Assembly (NCBI GenBank): GCA_905221605.1
Contig: CAJNDS010000126.1
Location: 25,001-89,000, forward strand
Length of the DNA stretch: 64,000 nt
Origin: Symbiodinium natans
Taxonomy: Eukaryota; Sar; Dinophyceae; Suessiales; Symbiodiniaceae
Direction of reading: 5' to 3'
Part shown: positions 46,001 to 52,000 of the stretch, piece by piece
Layout of the letters: every line of letters begins with the position of its first letter
How positions within the stretch are numbered: the stretch's first letter is position 1
The notes under the pieces: generated by a model
The model's database searches: none
Told to the model about the DNA's origin: nothing
The model's input: only the letters and a program-made list of their open reading frames with translations
Position numbers and translations under genes: made by a program

Positions 46001-49000
46001 GGCACTTTATTCCCTCATTCCCTACTAAACAATCAGCAAGTTATTTGGGTTCATGGTTGAGAACAGTTCTTTGACTAGATTGGGCCCCCAAATATCCGTG
46101 GACCAGGAGACACCTAGGAGCCAGAATAGGATCTTATTCCCTCTTTTTTGGGTTTGGGCTCTGATTGAACCCCTTTAAAAACCAAAAAGGGCACCCTTTT
46201 TATACCTAGGTTACTCCTGGGGTCTAGACAGCACTTGTTAACACACCACAGCGCACAGAGCCTTTTCCTGGGACCCAGACTCGGCGGCCCAGTGTGCCGC
46301 TTTGCCGGTTCAAGGTTCCCTTGTAGAGCAACCAACCCAAAAGAGGGTTTTAGGTTTAGGGTTTTGGGTTTAGGGTTTAGGGTTTAGGGTTTAGGGTTAT
46401 ATGCTTTCAAGGTTCTCTTGTAAAGCAACAGACACCCAAAAAGGGTGCCCTTATTAACAGATGGTTGCTGGGCTGCCAAGACCACGGCACGCAGATCTTT
46501 TTCCTGGGATCCAGAATGTGCCCTTCCTCTCGAGTTTGTAGGGGGTCAAAGGTTTAGGGAGTTTAGGGTTTCGGGTTTCGGGTTTCGGATATGGTTCTTG
46601 AGCTGCCAAGCAGACTGGGCCCAAACTCTCTAGTTTGCAGGGGTCTGGTTCCCTGGCAACCCTCTGCAATACAAAAACAGGAACACCCTTGATTCCTGAG
46701 CCACGCCGGATACTAGCCCAAACCCTATAAAGCCCTCCAAGAAACCCTAAACCCTAAACCCTAAACCCTAAACCCTATAAAAACCCTATCAATCAAACCC
46801 GATAAAACCTTCAAAACCCTCCAAAACCCGTTTCGTGCAGGTGAATGCTGTGTTTGTGCAGCAAACCATGAAGACGGCCAGCTCGGACGAAGAACTGGCG
46901 TTGCCTGGATCACGAAGGGTTTTAGGACAAGCCCTAAACCCTAAACCCTAATTTTGGTTCAGACTTCGACAAACAGGGTCCCTGGAAGGCTGCTTGAAGG
47001 TGTTTTGGGGGTTCACTGAACAAACCCTAAACCAGCACCCTGAAATTATCCCTAGACCCTCAGCCCTAAGCCGCAAAGGTCCAGCTACAGTCGCCCTGAA
47101 TTAAGGTATTGGCTGCCCTGCAGTGAGTTGGGGGCCTATAAACCCTCTAAACGCGCTAAACCCTCTACCCTACAAACCCTATAAACCCGTTAAGCCCTGC
47201 AAGCCCTACAAGGCCTACATGCCCGGAGAACCCCAAACCCTAGACCCCAAACAAGCCCTGCAAAGCCGTAAGGATTCTACCCTGAAGGGTTAGGGCCCCA
47301 CTTGTTCTTAACTTCGTAAGTCTAAACTTAGAATCCCCAAGAAACCCTCATATCATCCCCAGAACTCACCTTACGAACCCTACTTGCTAAGTGGAATCAT
47401 AGATCGGCCACGAAGACAAACCCTAGCCCCTAAAAAACCCTAAGAAGCCCTAAGCCCCAAGGATACTGCCTTGTATTGGTTGGTGGTCTCTTTAAGTAGG
47501 GCTTCTGTTTTGTAGGGGGATTCTTATTAGGGTATCTCGGGGCTATAGTAAGGTACACGGGCAACAGATAAAGAGGCCACCGGCCTTTTTAAATACTGCC
47601 CTAAACCCTAAAAGGGGTTTCGGGTTTAGGCGTAGATCGACCACGAAGACAAGGTTCAAGCAGAAGGAGCGAGATGTGGCCATGTACACACGGAAGGCGC
47701 TCTCTGGTTCATAGTAGGCAATGAGGGAATTAGGGCCCTATACATACCCTTTAGGGCATATTTGGTTGTGCGCTGCGCGTTCTCGGCCCCCTAACCCTAA
47801 GCAGATGCCTAAGCGTTTAGGGTTTAGGGTGTTGGGTTTAGGGGTTTGGGATTTAGGGTTCAGGGTTTAGGGTTTAGGGGTTTTGGGGTTTTGGGGTTTT
47901 GGGGTTTAGGGGTTTTAGAGGTTTAGGGGTTTAGGGGCTTAGGGGTTTAGGGGTTTAGGGGTTTAGGGGTTTAGGGGTTTAGAGGTTTAGGGGTTTAGGG
48001 GTTTAGGGGTTTAGGGTTTAGAGTCACATACACTTGCAGGCCCTTTTGACATAGTAAGTCTACGTAGTATCCCCTAGAAAGCCTTAAGTCATCCCCAGAA
48101 CCCAACCTCCTAACCCTGCTTACGAAGTGGGCCTCCAAGTGAGGCATGGCATTGCGGGCAGTAGGGGTTTAGGGTTTAGGGTTTAGGGCTTAGAGTTTAG
48201 GGTTTAGGATTTGGAGTTCAGGGTTTGGAGTTTTAGGGCTGGTTCCCTTGAGTTGGGTCCCTTGTTATATAGCCCGTATATGCAGCATATATACAAATAA
48301 ACCGCCAAGGGCCAGCACAGCAGCACAGCACGTGTCTAGGACCCTGGGAGCCACGGAGCACTCTGAACTTGGCCACAGAGATGATGCGCAGCTGGTTTCT
48401 GGCGATGCTGCTCATGGGGGTGATGCGCAGCGTCGGTGGGGCGGGGGAAACCCTAAACCCTAACCCAAAACCCTAAACCCTAAACCCTAAACCCTAAACA
48501 CTCCAGCCATGAAACACGTCAGGGCTCATACTTCGAGTTGGGTTCTGCAGCCCCCAAGTGCGAGGCGCGGGTTTAGGACGGTTAGGCTTGAGATAGGCCC
48601 TAGCCCCTAAACCCTAACTTTTATTAGGATTTGGGGTTTAGGGTTTAGGGTTTAGGGGTAGCGCCCGAAAGCCACACGCGAAACAGGTGAAGAAGCTGTT
48701 CCAAACCATGGACGAAGAGGGTGATGGCGCCTTGAGCCTTGCGGAGCCGGGGGGGGGGAGGGGGAATTCGGGTGTAGGGTTTAGGGTTTAGGGGTTTAGG
48801 GTTTAGGGTTTAGGGTGTCGGGTTTAGGGGTTTCGGATTTAGGGTTTAGGTTAAAGTTGGAGCAAATGATAATGAGGATGAGTTCATGATGACTGGTGAT
48901 CATCATCACCACCTTTACCCTAAACCCTAAACCTTAAACCCTAAAGGTTCTGGGGTCTATGACCAGAACTTACCGGTTCTTTGTGGGGAAAATATGCCCG

Positions 49001-52000
49001 CCTTGTAGTAGTAGCCCCAGAAGGAGCCCTAATTTTGAGAATCCCCCCTAAACCCTAAACCCTAAACCCTAAACCCTAAACCCCAAACCCTAAACCGTCT
49101 CTGAAAGGACGATATGACTAGGCTTTGATACGGCGGTTTGCCGGGTCAGCCTTCGACCCTAGGGTCTATAGAGCTTGGTGGGGTTCAGGGCTCAGGGGCT
49201 CGCAGGCAGATGTAGGGGCTTCTTTGGGGTTTCGGGATTTAGGGTTTAGGGTTTAGGTTTTAGGGTTTAGGGATTTCAGGTTTCGGTTTAGGAGTTTAGT
49301 GATTTCGGGTCTGGGGTACCTGGATTTCAAACGCTCTTAGGGTAGTTCCACGGTCCCTTAGTATGGGCCCTGAAAAGGGAACCCCTTCTATACCCCTTAT
49401 ATACCCTACCACAATAAGGGCCCTTGAAACTACCCTTAGAAGGCAGTAAGACTCGTGCCCCTAAGGTTGTACACCTACAGATTTCTCTTTCATATGCTCC
49501 TACCCTAAACCCTAAACCCTAAACCCTAAACCCGAAACCCGAAACCCTACTATGGCCCTTATACTACGTTAGGGATCTTTACATCAAGGGCCCATGTAAG
49601 GTTTTCGAAATTATGGGACCCCACATATGTACGCCCAAATAGTAGGATTCCCCTAGAATAAGGACCCCAAGAAGGTACCCCCTAATTTCGGAAACCCCCA
49701 AACCCCCAAACCCCCAAAACCTAAACCCTACACCCTAAACCCTAAACCCTAAACCCTAAACCCTAAACCCTAAACCCTAAACCCTAAACCCTAAACCCTA
49801 AACCCTAAACCCTAAAACCCTAAACCCTAAACCCTTAACCCTAAACCCTAAACCCTAAACCCTAACCCCCATGGAACCACTCCTAGAAGCGCAGGAGTTC
49901 ACGAAACTCGCGCAGTCACCGAAGCTCAAGTTCTGGATGAGCCAGCCTCATGGCTGCGGTTTAGGGTTTAGGGCTAGGGTTTAGGGTTTAGGGTTTAGGG
50001 TTTAGGGTTTTTAGGGTGTTTAGGGCTTTTAGGGCGTTTTGGGTTTTTAGGGCGTTTAGGGCCCTTAAGGGTTTTGTTTAAGGGTTTTTAGGGTTTTTTA
50101 GGGTTTTTTAGGGTTTTCAGGGTTTTTGCAGGGTTTTCAGGGCTTTGGGGTTTTTAGGGGTTTTAGGGTTTCTTGGGTTTCTTGCGTTTAGGGTTTTTAG
50201 GGTTTTGGGGGGTTTTTTGGGTTTTAGGATGTAGCGTTTTTAGGGTTTAGGGGTTTCATGGTTTTTAGGGTTTAGGGAGAGTGTCCTGGTCTTCGGAGCT
50301 GGATCGTTTGAGGCTTTCGCGCTTAGGGTTCCTTGCCGCGAAACTCCCAAAGCCTGAAAAAAAAAGCACCAAAGAATCTGCTACTCGTATGAGAGCAGGG
50401 GGTGTCCCAACAAAGGGGTACCCTTTTTGGGGGTTCCTAAGGATGATTATTAATTTGGGGTAGATTATGGGCAATTACCCCTATTTAGGGAAATGCCCCG
50501 CAAAATCTGAAGTTACGCCACCCTAAACCCTAAACCCTAAACCCTAAACCCTCAACCCTAAACCCTAAACCCAGCGGTATCTTCACGGCCATGGTCAGAG
50601 AAGTAGCGTGCGAGACAGAAATCGGGGTTTGTCAGAGCAGGTATTCTACGAATCCTTGAACCTAAGGCCCGCAACACCCTGAACCCTAAACCCTAAACCC
50701 TAAACCCTAAACCCTAAACCCTAAACCCTAAACCCTAAACCCTAAACCCTAAACCCTAAACCCTCCCCAATTACGTCGACTTATCCTGCCTTCAAAAACT
50801 TTTCAGCACAAGCTATTCCAAATCCACCTGCGAAACTGAATCGTTCCCTGTGCGGGCCGGGAGGCCCTAACACCTCGGAAAAAGCATGCAAAATCACCCC
50901 TAAACCCTAAACTCTCAACCCTAAACCCTAAACCCTAAACCCTAAACCCTAAACCCTAAACCCTAAACCCTAAACCCTAAACCCTAAACCCTAAACCCTA
51001 CACCCTAAACCCTAAACCCTAAACCCCAAACCCTAAACCCTAAACCCTAAACACCAAGGCTCGAGTTGGAGTACCATGATCTCTTGTCGCTCTTCGAGCC
51101 GCTCCGCTGTGAGAGAGGGTGAAAAGCTTGGGACGTTCCCCCCGGTTTAGGGTTTAGGGTTTAGGGTTTAGGGTTTAGGGTTTAGGGTTTAGGGTTTAGG
51201 GTTTAGGGTTTAGGGTTTAGGGTTTAGGGTTTAGGGTTTAGGGTTTAGGGTTCAGTCCTTAATAGGGAATATAGTACCACTTTAGTAGAAAGTATAAGAG
51301 GGTGAAAAGCTTGGGATGTTCCCCCTTATACTGACAGTCCTTAATGGGGATTTTAGGGTTTTAGGGTTTAGGGTTTTAGGGTTTTAGGGTTGAGGGATTA
51401 TAGAGTTTAGGGTTTAGGGTTTAGGGATAGTACCACAGTCTTTAGTAGGGAGTATCGTACCACAGACCTTTACATTGTGGTACCACCTGGGGTGTTTGGA
51501 GTACTATACTTTCATACTTGCTTGGTTCTGGGTTCCCCAGTATAGCTACTTCTACCTAAGGGTTTTAGGGTTTTAGGGTTTTAGGGTTTTAGGGTTTTAG
51601 GGTTTTAGGGTTTTAGGGTTTTAGGGTTTTAGGGTTTTAGGGTTTTAGGGTTTTAGGGTTTTAGGGTTTTAGGGTTTTAGGGTTTTAGGGTTTTAGGGTT
51701 TTAGGGTTTTAGGGTTTTAGGGTTTTAGGGTTTTAGGGTTTTAGGGTTTAGGGATTATAGAGTTTAGGGTTTAGGGATACATTTTCCAGGTCTACTCCAA
51801 ACTAGGGCCACAGTCCTCAATAGGACGTTTTGTGCCCCCGTGTTATAATCCCTATTCAGGACTGTTAGTATAAGGGGAGCATCCCCATGCACAGCGTTGA
51901 TAAGTGGAAAGGTTCTTGGGCGTCTAGAAACTCCCTTGTGTTGTGCTTACAAGTTTATTTTGTTCCATGGGTTTGCGGAGATTGTAAAGGGTTTTAGTGC

